DNA of 35,947 nucleotides, taken from the NCBI GenBank assembly GCA_041987265.1, contig JBHIWT010000012.1, positions 1 through 35,947 on the forward strand. Direction: 5' to 3'. Within the stretch, counting starts at the first letter, position 1. Each line of letters starts with the position of its first letter. Source of the DNA: IH12 sp041987265 (GTDB lineage: Bacteria; Pseudomonadota; Alphaproteobacteria; Caulobacterales; Hyphomonadaceae). Made by a program: the position numbers and the translations under genes. Shown piece after piece: positions 8,622 through 15,760 of this stretch. The notes beneath the pieces were generated by a model. The model was not told the origin of the DNA and did no database searches. It saw nothing but the letters and a program-made list of their open reading frames with translations.

Positions 8622-9947
8622 TCAGTTCCCGTTTTCTACTGCCGGGGACGATAACAGACGGGAATTGATGGTCTCCAAACGCTCATCAAGTTCTGCGCGC
8701 CGCAATGCGCGTTCGCGCCAGGCGTCCATCGCGCCGGCCGCTTCCCCGGACATGTCATCAACAGCGTCAATCGCTCCGGCAATGTCGCCAGACGCGAGCG
8801 CGCCACGCGCCCGGGTGATAAGCTGCAGCGTGGCTTCATCGGCGTCGGTCCGGCGCACGGTCACAATCCCCGACATGGCCCCGCGCAACCAGCCCCAGCC
8901 GTCATTCACCTGTCCGGCGGCGATGAACTCTGCGCGCTCCGACGCGCGCGTGAATTCCGCCTTCAGGTCCTCAAGCGTCGGCGCGCCGCGCCGCGAGATT
9001 TCGCGCAACGCCTCAACGTCTGGGTCATCCGGGAAAATCCCGGCAAGCGTTCGGTGTTGTTGAACGAAGGCGCCGCCCTTGTTGGCGGCCGATTCAAGTG
9101 CGGCGAGGGCTCGGATCGCCCGCGATTCTTCCGCCGCCGCGATGATCGGCGCCCGATCCGCTTCCGCAGTGTCCGCAAGGTCTGAAACAGACTTGCGCAC
9201 CGCGCCGATTTCACTTTCGACGTCCTCGATGCTGGCGAACTGTTCGCGCATCGAGTTGACCTCCGCCTGCATGCGCTCAAGGCCCTGTTCCAGTGCGGCG
9301 ATCGAGGCGCGACGGCGCTCAGAGGCGGTGGTCAGATCAACGCTCGCCTCATCAAGCGCTTCCACCCGCTGGGTAAGGTTGCGCAGGCTGCGTTGCATCT
9401 GGCGGGTTGTCTGAGGCGAGGAGGATTCCTCCGCGATCGTGTCTTCAAGCGCCTGCAGCCGGCTGACCAATCGGCCCAGCGGCGTGTTGGCCGCTACTGC
9501 GCCAACATCCCCGTCAGCGCCTTCGCCTGCCAATACTGCAATCTGGTCTGCAAATTCGTCCAGTTCCAGCCGCATGGCCTGTTCGCTCGACTGCCGCGCC
9601 GCGAGCTGGTCCGACTGGGTGTCGACGCGTGCGCGTAGGGCGACCAGTTCTTCGGAAACCTGATCGGCGCGCGCCGTCAAAGCCTGCTGGTCCGTGGTCA
9701 ACGAATTGACATCGCGCGACAGCGTGCCTGTTGAAGAGCCAGATGCGCCGCCGTTCATCACGGTCGCGATCCCGGCGCCCGCGATCGCGGAAAGCACCAG
9801 GCCGACAGCGAACTCCACCCACGTGATCGGCCGCCGTCGCATGGCTTTCACACCATCTGACTTTGGCGCCTGTTCGCGCTGGCTGTGGGTTGGCTCAAAC
9901 TCGGCTTCGATCGGTTCGGGATCCTGACCGGATGGATCGTTGCTCAT
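8622..9947 (-). CDS. Mitofilin/Mic60-like membrane protein
   Basis: This 441-residue protein has an acidic, disordered N-terminus (1-33), a single membrane segment at about 43-65 (VEFAVGLVLSAIAGAGIATVM), a long coiled-coil region (about 78-285) and a C-terminal helical domain (about 300-430) with LRGAMSGIVTVRR and SGDIAGAIDAVDDMSGEAA. That order is the layout of alphaproteobacterial Mic60, the relative of the mitochondrial cristae protein mitofilin. Placement between hemD and hemY is the conserved neighbourhood for it. By family knowledge it shapes envelope or intracytoplasmic membranes, with the coiled coil in the periplasm. It begins 94 bp after the hemD stop and is tightly joined to hemY (2-bp gap). 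Gammaproteobacterial HemX occupies a comparable place but carries a different C-terminus. Confidence 0.8.
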   Translation of the reverse strand: MSNDPSGQDPEPIEAEFEPTHSQREQAPKSDGVKAMRRRPITWVEFAVGLVLSAIAGAGIATVMNGGASGSSTGTLSRDVNSLTTDQQALTARADQVSEELVALRARVDTQSDQLAARQSSEQAMRLELDEFADQIAVLAGEGADGDVGAVAANTPLGRLVSRLQALEDTIAEESSSPQTTRQMQRSLRNLTQRVEALDEASVDLTTASERRRASIAALEQGLERMQAEVNSMREQFASIEDVESEIGAVRKSVSDLADTAEADRAPIIAAAEESRAIRALAALESAANKGGAFVQQHRTLAGIFPDDPDVEALREISRRGAPTLEDLKAEFTRASERAEFIAAGQVNDGWGWLRGAMSGIVTVRRTDADEATLQLITRARGALASGDIAGAIDAVDDMSGEAAGAMDAWRERALRRAELDERLETINSRLLSSPAVENGN

Positions 9948-10041
9948 GACCTGCTGGCTTTCATTTGCCCGGGTTCTTCATGAACGCGGCGTAATCAACG
10001 GGACCATAGTGTTGAATATAGTAGAACCCTTGCAGCGCCAC

Positions 10042-10746
10042 TCAACCCCGCAGAAAAACCTCTCCGAGTTTTTCAAGAAGCGCGGCTTCATTTGGCGACG
10101 CTGCAAATGTGACGTCCTCGATTAAGCCTGAAAGCTTAAGGACAGCCTGCTCGGAAATGCCGACAACCCGCAGCGGCGCCCGGTCCGGCGCCTGTTGGAC
10201 GAAGTCCGCCAGCACCGCGCCGGCCCTGGGAGAATGGATCAGGACCGCGTCGACCGCTTTGTTCCCCTGTAGCGCTGTTGCAAGCTGCGGCCCCGGACCG
10301 GGGGCAGGGCGGCTTCGATAGATCGGCAGAAACACCGCGTCATGGCCGCCCGCGCGCAATTGCCCGGCGAGGTCGCCGCGGCTGTCTTCATTGCCGGCGT
10401 GGAGCAGCTTCATTCCGGACGATAGGTCTTTGGCGATCAGTTCCGTGAGGTCGCCGACATCACCATCCGCGGACCGCACGTCGCCGTACCCTGCCGCGCG
10501 AGCCTCTGCCGCAGTGCGTGCGCCGACACACCAGACGGGTCCCTTCCTCCAGGCGCATCGCTCCCTGAACTGCCGCACGCCGTTGAGGCTGGTGAAGGCG
10601 AGCGCTTCGAAGTCCGGTATCGCGACGTCGATGGGTTCGATCGACAAGAGCGGCTCGACGATCGCGTCGTAGCCAAGCCCGGTCAGCGCGCGCGCCGTCG
10701 CATCAGCGCCGGGCTGGGACCGCGTGACCAGAACCCGATGCGTCAT
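10042..10746 (-). CDS. hemD: Uroporphyrinogen-III synthase
   Basis: It cyclises hydroxymethylbilane, with inversion of ring D, to uroporphyrinogen III in haem and corrinoid synthesis, in the cytosol. At 234 residues it has the usual short length. Recognisable parts are VLVTRSQPGADATARAL at the start, the FTSLNGVRQF strand-turn, VWCVGARTAAEARAAGY, LLHAGNEDSRGDLAGQL, and the second-domain HSPRAGAVLADF and VVGISEQAVL. Sequence conservation in this family is low, so identification rests on these motifs plus context. Its ATG overlaps the hemC stop codon by 4 bp (ATGA), suggesting translational coupling to the enzyme that makes its substrate. Confidence 0.93.
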   Translation of the reverse strand: MTHRVLVTRSQPGADATARALTGLGYDAIVEPLLSIEPIDVAIPDFEALAFTSLNGVRQFRERCAWRKGPVWCVGARTAAEARAAGYGDVRSADGDVGDLTELIAKDLSSGMKLLHAGNEDSRGDLAGQLRAGGHDAVFLPIYRSRPAPGPGPQLATALQGNKAVDAVLIHSPRAGAVLADFVQQAPDRAPLRVVGISEQAVLKLSGLIEDVTFAASPNEAALLEKLGEVFLRG

Positions 10747-11699
10747 GGCGATTCCAATCGCTGGTTTGCGATGTCTTCAGCAACAAACAACCCGAGCTCT
10801 TCGGCGTCCTTCTCACTTGGCCGCCGGACGAGTTGCCCGGTAGCGCGCCAACGCCGCGAACCATCGGTCGTCAGCACTTCGCCAATCAGCTCCGCGCCGT
10901 CTTCGGTCAGTCGGAACTGCGCCGCGAAAGGCGTGCGGCACGATCCGTCGAGCCGGCGCAGGAACGCGCGCTCCGCCGCCGCCGCAAGCCGCGAATCGCG
11001 GTCATCAATCCCGGCGCATGCTGCGTGCAGCCAGTCGGGCGCATCGCGCCGGATGGTCGCGGCGACAATCCCCTGGCCAGCGGCCGGCAGCATGTCCTCA
11101 AACGGGATCAATCCGGCGGCGACCTTCATCTGGTTCAACCGGTTCAGGCCGGCTGCAGCCAGCAGCGTAGCTTCGGCCACGCCGTCTGCCAGCTTGCCGA
11201 GCCGCGTCTGGACGTTGCCCCTGAACTCGACAATCTGCAGATCCGGGCGCAGCGCCAGCAATTGGGCGCGGCGCCTTACGCTCGATGTGCCAACCACCGC
11301 GCCTTCGGGAAGATCGGCAATGCGGGCGACCTTGCCAATGAGGCAATCGCGAGGGTCTTCCCGCGGCAGAAACGCAGCCAGCGTCAGGTGCTTGTTCAGC
11401 TTGACCGTTACATCCTTCAGCGAGTGCACAGCGATGTCGATCTCGCCATTCTTCTGGGCGCGGTCGAGTTCTTTGGTGAAAAGGCCTTTCCCGCCTGCGT
11501 CCTGCAGCGGCCGGTCCTGGATCTTGTCGCCAGTCGTCTTGAACGTTTCGATCACCGAACGGATCTGGCCGCCCGATACATCCGACAATCGCGCCGCAAA
11601 TGCCTCAGCTTGCGCTACCGCCAGCGGCGAGGCGCGCGAACCGATGCGGACCTTTCGCAATCCTTTTGCTGCGCGCTTTTCGCGTTTCGACTTCTGCAC
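10743..11699 (-). CDS. hemC: Porphobilinogen deaminase (hydroxymethylbilane synthase)
   Basis: This enzyme joins four porphobilinogen units into hydroxymethylbilane on a dipyrromethane cofactor. I start it at the GTG at 11699, which gives 318 residues and has GGAG 8 nt upstream. A longer open frame continues to 12215 but runs antisense through tsaD and is not credible. Motifs are RIGSRASPLAVAQA at 18-31, GDKIQDRPL, GGKGLFTKELD, DIAVHSLKDV with the catalytic Asp96, GTSSVRRRAQL, FRGNVQTRLGKL, LPAAGQGIVA and the cofactor-anchoring Cys254 in DGSCRTPFAA. First gene of the minus-strand haem cluster and divergent from tsaD across 78 bp, a common alphaproteobacterial arrangement. Confidence 0.96.
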   Translation of the reverse strand: MQKSKREKRAAKGLRKVRIGSRASPLAVAQAEAFAARLSDVSGGQIRSVIETFKTTGDKIQDRPLQDAGGKGLFTKELDRAQKNGEIDIAVHSLKDVTVKLNKHLTLAAFLPREDPRDCLIGKVARIADLPEGAVVGTSSVRRRAQLLALRPDLQIVEFRGNVQTRLGKLADGVAEATLLAAAGLNRLNQMKVAAGLIPFEDMLPAAGQGIVAATIRRDAPDWLHAACAGIDDRDSRLAAAAERAFLRRLDGSCRTPFAAQFRLTEDGAELIGEVLTTDGSRRWRATGQLVRRPSEKDAEELGLFVAEDIANQRLESP

Positions 11700-11777
11700 G
11701 TCTTCAGCTCCAGTCGGCCGCGCGGCGCGGGCGATCCGCTTGCCTGCCAGCGCCAGCGGCCTACAAGCGGTGCCGAT

Positions 11778-12869
11778 ATGTTGCAAGAGACCGCCACCGT
11801 TCTGGGCCTGGAAAGCAGCTGTGACGAGACAGCCGCCGCGATCGTTCGCGTATCGGGCGATGAAGTCACTGTGCTGGCCGACCGCGTCGCCAGCCAGACC
11901 AGCGATCATGCCCTGTATGGCGGCGTCGTGCCGGAGATCGCTGCGCGCGCGCATGTCGACAAGATCGATGGACTTATCTCGCTGGCGCTCGAAGACGCTG
12001 GAATCGGGTTTGATAGGCTGGACGGGGTTGCGGCCACAGCCGGGCCCGGCCTGATCGGCGGCGTCATGGTCGGCCTGTCTGCCGGCAAGGCGATCGCGCT
12101 TGCGACTGGCTTGCCGTTTATCGCCGTCAACCATCTTGAGGGGCACGCCCTGTCGCCGCGGCTCAGCGCGAAGATCGACTACCCGTACCTGCTTCTTCTG
12201 GTGTCTGGCGGCCACTGCCAGTTCATCGCCGTCAACGGTCTTGGCGATTATCGCCGGATGGGGTCGACGATTGACGACGCGGCGGGGGAGGCGTTCGACA
12301 AGACGGCAAAACTCCTCGGTCTGCCGCCACCGGGCGGGCCTTCCGTTGAACGCGAAGCGGTTGCAGGCGACCCAAAGGCGGTTGACCTGCCGCGTCCCCT
12401 CCTCGACCGTCCCGGTCTCGATATGTCGTTCTCGGGCTTGAAGACGGCGGTGCGCCGGGCCGCGCTCGCTGAGCCGATGTCAGCCCAACGTCGCGCCGAC
12501 ATTTGCGCAAGCTTCCAGAACGCCGTCGCCGACTGCCTTGCTGAGAAGTCGCGCCGCGCGATGTCAGAGTTCGGTTCCGTTGGTGACGCCATTCCGCGGT
12601 TTGTTGTCGCCGGCGGCGTGGCGGCGAACGCACATCTGAGAGCGCGCCTCGAGCAGGTGGCTTCGGACAGCGGGTTTGCGTTCAGCGCGCCGCCGCTGCG
12701 ATGGTGCACCGACAACGCTGCAATGATTGCCTTGGCCGGAGCGGAACGGCTAATGGCCGGCGAAGTCTCCGGGCTCGACACGCCAGCCCGGGCCCGTTGG
12801 CCGCTGGACGAGCGTGCAGCGCTTACGAGCCCTGTCTATGGTGCGGGTACGAAAGGAGCGAAGGCCTGA
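11778..12869 (+). CDS. tsaD: tRNA N6-threonylcarbamoyladenosine transferase subunit TsaD
   Basis: TsaD transfers the threonylcarbamoyl group to A37 of tRNAs reading ANN codons, working with TsaB and TsaE in the cytosol. The ATG at 11778 gives 363 residues. The family start VLGLESSCDETAAAIV at 8-23 follows directly. Metal ligands His119 and His123 lie in AVNHLEGHA, followed by LLLLVSGGHCQF, TIDDAAGEAFDKTAKLLGLPPPGGP, a SGLKTAVRR stretch, VVAGGVAANAHLR and CTDNAAMIALAG near the end. All ASKHA-fold elements are present. Readable frame upstream of 11778 overlaps hemC on the other strand and is ignored. The stop is followed after 3 bp by a 35-codon membrane peptide gene. Confidence 0.96.
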   Translation: MLQETATVLGLESSCDETAAAIVRVSGDEVTVLADRVASQTSDHALYGGVVPEIAARAHVDKIDGLISLALEDAGIGFDRLDGVAATAGPGLIGGVMVGLSAGKAIALATGLPFIAVNHLEGHALSPRLSAKIDYPYLLLLVSGGHCQFIAVNGLGDYRRMGSTIDDAAGEAFDKTAKLLGLPPPGGPSVEREAVAGDPKAVDLPRPLLDRPGLDMSFSGLKTAVRRAALAEPMSAQRRADICASFQNAVADCLAEKSRRAMSEFGSVGDAIPRFVVAGGVAANAHLRARLEQVASDSGFAFSAPPLRWCTDNAAMIALAGAERLMAGEVSGLDTPARARWPLDERAALTSPVYGAGTKGAKA

Positions 12870-12872
12870 ACC

Positions 12873-12980
12873 ATGTATCGCTTCTGGTATGTCACGCGGG
12901 CGCTCGGCGCGATCATGCTTCTGGTGTTTGCCGGACTCATGATCCTGACCATGCTCGGAGTGGATGTCGGGCTGCTCTAG
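12873..12980 (+). CDS. 35-residue predicted single-pass membrane peptide
   Basis: An ATG 3 bp after the tsaD stop opens 35 codons ending with TAG at 12980. The peptide has an N-terminal aromatic and basic stretch (MYRFWYVTR) and then one hydrophobic helix of about 22 residues (ALGAIMLLVFAGLMILTMLG). That is the design of a small inner-membrane peptide with the N-terminus inside. An AAGG lies 8 nt upstream and an AGGAG slightly further, inside the end of tsaD, so it could be read by coupled translation. It ends 6 bp before the convergent Tll0287-type gene and fills the only gap in that stretch. No homologue is recognised. Short length means chance cannot be excluded. Confidence 0.5.
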   Translation: MYRFWYVTRALGAIMLLVFAGLMILTMLGVDVGLL

Positions 12981-12986
12981 GCGTGG

Positions 12987-13565
12987 TTACTCGACCGGGC
13001 GGATGACCGAATAGGCGCCTCCAAGCTCGTATTCGAAATACCCCGTCGCCTCATCGTCGGGATATTCCGCAGCAAGAAGATCGAGCACTTCGACCGCGAC
13101 CTCCTCACCGTGACAGACAAGACAAGTCTCGCTCATCACGATTGGACGAATCCAGCGGAACATATGCTGGCCGTTGTCGTCCTCCACGACCTCCGCGAAC
13201 TCGAGCAGCCCGGGATCGAGCCCGGCCTCCATCGAGAACGTCAGCGCTTCGAGCTTTTCGTACTCCCAGTCATCGGCAGCATTATTGCGATTGCGAACGC
13301 GAAGCGCAGTGCGCATGAACGTGACGTCATGTTCCTCAGAGATCTCAGCAATCATCGCCGGAACGCGATTACGATAGAGCAGGTGGACCGTCTCTGCCGG
13401 TTCTCGTTCAAGCCGATTGAGAATGGTCTGTTGAAGCCGGGCTTCGAACGAGTTGGCGGCGCGTCGCGCGCGTTGGATGTCTTCCGGGTCAGGCTCCGGC
13501 GGTGGGGCGCTGCAGGCCGCCGCGAGCATCGCCGATGACATCAGGGCGTTGGTCGCGCGTTTCAC
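12987..13565 (-). CDS. Tll0287-like haem-binding lipoprotein (DUF3365 type)
   Basis: The 192-residue protein starts with a lipoprotein signal (lipobox LAAAC, lipidated Cys18). The mature part has the Tll0287-like/DUF3365 layout: a helical segment about 30-55, a PAS-like core with FMRTALRVRNRNNAADDWE at about 83-101, WIRPIVMSETCLVCHG, and a C-terminal GGAYSVIRPV strand. CLVCH at 148-152 is a c-type haem attachment motif (Cys148, Cys151, His152), so the protein is probably a periplasmic monohaem sensor or redox protein. Its ATG overlaps the stop of the upstream lipoprotein gene by 4 bp (13562-13565), so both should be made together. The partner process is unknown. Confidence 0.82.
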   Translation of the reverse strand: MKRATNALMSSAMLAAACSAPPPEPDPEDIQRARRAANSFEARLQQTILNRLEREPAETVHLLYRNRVPAMIAEISEEHDVTFMRTALRVRNRNNAADDWEYEKLEALTFSMEAGLDPGLLEFAEVVEDDNGQHMFRWIRPIVMSETCLVCHGEEVAVEVLDLLAAEYPDDEATGYFEYELGGAYSVIRPVE

Positions 13566-14293
13566 CGCACAATCACGGAAATTCGAAACACGTCCGCCGC
13601 AGGTTCACTGGAGTCTTCGAACGGTCGGCGTTCTTCCAGAACAAGGTCGCCGCTGCCGCCCTGCGTTGCGCGGAACGTCAGGACTTCCCAGTGATTGCCG
13701 CCCGCAAAGCCTGGAAGGTATTGGGCAGTCGTCGTCGCGCCGCCGGTCGTGCCGGCTTCCTCTAGAAAAGCGGGCAGGGTGGCGGGAGACCATTGATAGC
13801 CGGCGGTCGGCACGCCAACCAGCGCGATGGAAAAGACCTCACCGACATCAAGCTCGATGCTGCCTTCATGGTCCGACTGGCGCAGCACTTTTGACACGCC
13901 CGCTACCTCCGGCGGCCCGACAGGTCGACTGACGCCCTCGCATTCCGTCACGTTTCCGCCCTCCGACAACCGAGCGTATCCCGGACCAACATCCAGTTTG
14001 AGAGATGCATTGGAGTAGGCTTCGAATTCAGCTGGTTCAGGATCCGCCTCGAGAAAGGTGCTCTCGCCAGAACCGCGCAGCATCGTCGCGCCCGCCGGGT
14101 CGTAATCGAATCTGACCTGCAGCGTTTCACCCGAGGCGCACTCGAAAATCGCAGCGCCGGGCAACTCGGTACTCGCTAGCGGCGGCTCCGGTGGCGGCGG
14201 GGCGTCCTCAGGTCCGACCGATCGATCAGCGCACCCGGCAACGAGCGCGCAGAGCACCACCACACCTCCGCCGATACGCTTCAAGTCACCCAT
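13562..14293 (-). CDS. Lipoprotein with MliC-like and chagasin-like inhibitor domains
   Basis: The 243 residues begin with a lipoprotein signal (lipobox LVAGC, Cys21) and a proline-rich spacer (29-46). Residues 48-120 look like the MliC/PliC lysozyme-inhibitor fold: FECASGETLQVRFDY, a GATMLRG strand and a closing TEC, giving the same two-cysteine span. However, the SGxxY inhibitory loop of MliC is not visible. Residues 145-243 resemble chagasin-type cysteine-protease inhibitors (I42): PTAGYQW for the NPTTGYxW loop, GGNHWEVLTFRA for the GxGG strand and ERRPFE for the RPW loop. The whole suggests an envelope-anchored defence against foreign hydrolases; this is inference. Its stop overlaps the start of the haem-binding lipoprotein gene. 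The ATG at 14293 has AGGATGA upstream. Chagasin part likely, MliC part tentative. Confidence 0.7.
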   Translation of the reverse strand: MGDLKRIGGGVVVLCALVAGCADRSVGPEDAPPPPEPPLASTELPGAAIFECASGETLQVRFDYDPAGATMLRGSGESTFLEADPEPAEFEAYSNASLKLDVGPGYARLSEGGNVTECEGVSRPVGPPEVAGVSKVLRQSDHEGSIELDVGEVFSIALVGVPTAGYQWSPATLPAFLEEAGTTGGATTTAQYLPGFAGGNHWEVLTFRATQGGSGDLVLEERRPFEDSSEPAADVFRISVIVR

Positions 14294-14423
14294 GGTTCAT
14301 CCTGTGAGTATCTGGATACGAAACGCGCTGACCATGACCCAGCACGCAGGAACTGTCGATCAAATCGGCGCAGCGCCTGAAAATCGCGTGCGCAATTGCT
14401 GCGAATCCCCCTAGTGCGGTGCC

Positions 14424-14843
14424 ATGCCGCCTTGGGATCTGATTTTTCAGGCAATCGCCGCCCTCGCCGCCGGGGGTGCTGCTGCGTCCGGATGGAACGT
14501 CGGCGTTATCGGGGCAAACGTTCTCTACGATGGCCTGGACGCGGGCAGGGCGGATCGCGTCCTGCGCAAACTGATGGTGTCCTCCGCGACATTTCAGGCT
14601 GTGTTGCTGGTCATCGCCGCCAGTTTCGCGATCCTATCGCAGTCGGTCGCGGCGTTCATAACGTCGATCCTGGCGGCCCTGGGTTTCTTCTCCAACGTCT
14701 GGACGCTCGCGCCGCGCAAGGACAAGGCGCTGCCCGGAGCGCGGCGCAAGAACTCGACGCGCAGAGTCGTGGCCGTCGCCCTCACGCTAATGATGACGTC
14801 GGTCGCGTTCGCTGCGGCGGTGCTTGCGGTTCTCGGTATCTAG
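14424..14843 (+). CDS. Small membrane protein of unknown function
   Basis: The 139 residues contain a weakly hydrophobic N-terminal Ala/Gly-rich segment (about 6-28), two clear membrane segments at about 53-90 (VSSATFQAVLLVIAASFAIL; AAFITSILAALGFFSNVW) and a last one at about 115-138. A basic loop (APRKDKALPGARRKNSTRR) lies between them and probably faces the cytosol. I do not recognise a family. The gene is divergent from the inhibitor lipoprotein gene (130-bp gap) and its TAG stop shares the tetranucleotide CTAG (14840-14843) with the stop of the convergent lipoprotein gene. The upstream ribosome binding site is poor. Confidence 0.7.
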   Translation: MPPWDLIFQAIAALAAGGAAASGWNVGVIGANVLYDGLDAGRADRVLRKLMVSSATFQAVLLVIAASFAILSQSVAAFITSILAALGFFSNVWTLAPRKDKALPGARRKNSTRRVVAVALTLMMTSVAFAAAVLAVLGI

Positions 14844-15154
14844 GCGGGGCTCAGACAGGCCGTATTCGCGTCACGCAGAACCATTCGAAATTCCGACTTT
14901 GAACGAATCGTCCCCGGGATCCAGTCGCCGGCGAAGCGCCGGTTGTCGTATACGGCCTGTGAGAGTTCGGCGAATTGCGCTTCGTTTAGCGAGCCTTCGA
15001 GCGAGTTGACGAAGCAATCGCAAATCTGGGAATTGCCGCCGAACTTGTCGAGGCACACCTCGCTCAACTCGCTCTTGCCGGCAGCCTGTCCGCACGCCCC
15101 CAAGCATGTCGTTGCCGCGATTAGGGACGTAACGGCGAATACACGGTGGTCCAT
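14840..15154 (-). CDS. Small cysteine-rich lipoprotein
   Basis: The ATG at 15154, with a GGGAG ribosome binding site 9 nt upstream, gives 104 residues. Readable codons further upstream lack a good start. Residues 1-18 form a lipoprotein signal (TSLIAATTCLGAC). The mature part has four cysteines: CLDKFGGNSQICDCF in the first third and ACL at the end, likely two disulfides or a metal site in the periplasm. The helix-rich middle (LNEAQFAELSQAVYD) resembles small cysteine-containing exported proteins of Alphaproteobacteria, but no named family is recognised. It is divergent from the DUF350 gene. Its stop shares CTAG with the opposite gene. Confidence 0.78.
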   Translation of the reverse strand: MDHRVFAVTSLIAATTCLGACGQAAGKSELSEVCLDKFGGNSQICDCFVNSLEGSLNEAQFAELSQAVYDNRRFAGDWIPGTIRSKSEFRMVLRDANTACLSPA

Positions 15155-15300
15155 GATCTCTCTCTCCCTGTCGTCCGGAATTTTTTCTATCCGGTAGCAC
15201 AATTGACGACAGGCCTGCGGCGTATTGTCAAACTGATCCCGAAGATCGATGAAAGATTTGATCGGCGCGCAAGGATGGCGCGAGTGTTCGGAGGGGTGTG

Positions 15301-15723
15301 ATGGATCTGGCGATTGGTGCATTCGTGCAGGGGTTCCCACACTTCCTGCTGCAGGGCGGCGTGACGCTGGTGATGCTGATTGTCGGTGTCACCGTACATG
15401 TTCTGATGACCCCGATGAAGGAATTGCAGCTGATACGCGAGGGCAACGTGTCGGCCGGCGTCGGCCTCGCGGGGATTGTCATGGGGTTGGCGATACCCAT
15501 GTCAGCCTGCCTCGCATCGTCGACTTCAGTCTACGAACTTGTCATCTGGGGCTGCGTCGCCATCTTGTTGCAGATGATCGCCTTCCGCGTCGCCGACCTG
15601 ATCCTGCGGGACCTTCCCGGGCGTATTGAGAAGGATGAGATGGGCGCCGCCATCGTTTTGGTGTCGGTGAAACTCGCCGCCGCCCTCGTGATGGCGGCTG
15701 CACTTTGGGCGCCGTTCCTCTAG
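15301..15723 (+). CDS. DUF350-type membrane protein
   Basis: The 140-residue product has four membrane segments (about 12-35, 49-72, 79-97 and 117-138), arranged as two similar halves: FLLQGGVTLVMLIVGVTVHVL then VSAGVGLAGIVMGLAIPMSA, and ELVIWGCVAILLQMIAFRVADLIL then GAAIVLVSVKLAAALVMAAALW. The duplicated pair and the NVSAGVGLAGIVMGL stretch match DUF350 proteins (YjfL-like), widespread but without a proven activity, sometimes linked to envelope stress. I place the start at the ATG at 15301, six nt after a GGAGG; a GTG directly before it is the alternative. The trypsin-like protease gene begins 37 bp downstream on the same strand, so they may be co-transcribed. Confidence 0.85.
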   Translation: MDLAIGAFVQGFPHFLLQGGVTLVMLIVGVTVHVLMTPMKELQLIREGNVSAGVGLAGIVMGLAIPMSACLASSTSVYELVIWGCVAILLQMIAFRVADLILRDLPGRIEKDEMGAAIVLVSVKLAAALVMAAALWAPFL

Positions 15724-15760
15724 CGGACGAGAGTTCCGCGGCGGACTGGCGGAGAGTAAA

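Noticed and set aside
10833..11777. Long open frame on the plus strand continuing upstream of tsaD
   Set aside because: It lies opposite hemC, whose protein is fully conserved; the tsaD family start is at 11778.
11700..12215. N-terminal extension of hemC
   Set aside because: It runs antisense through the conserved tsaD gene. The GTG at 11699 has a proper GGAG and gives the usual hemC length.
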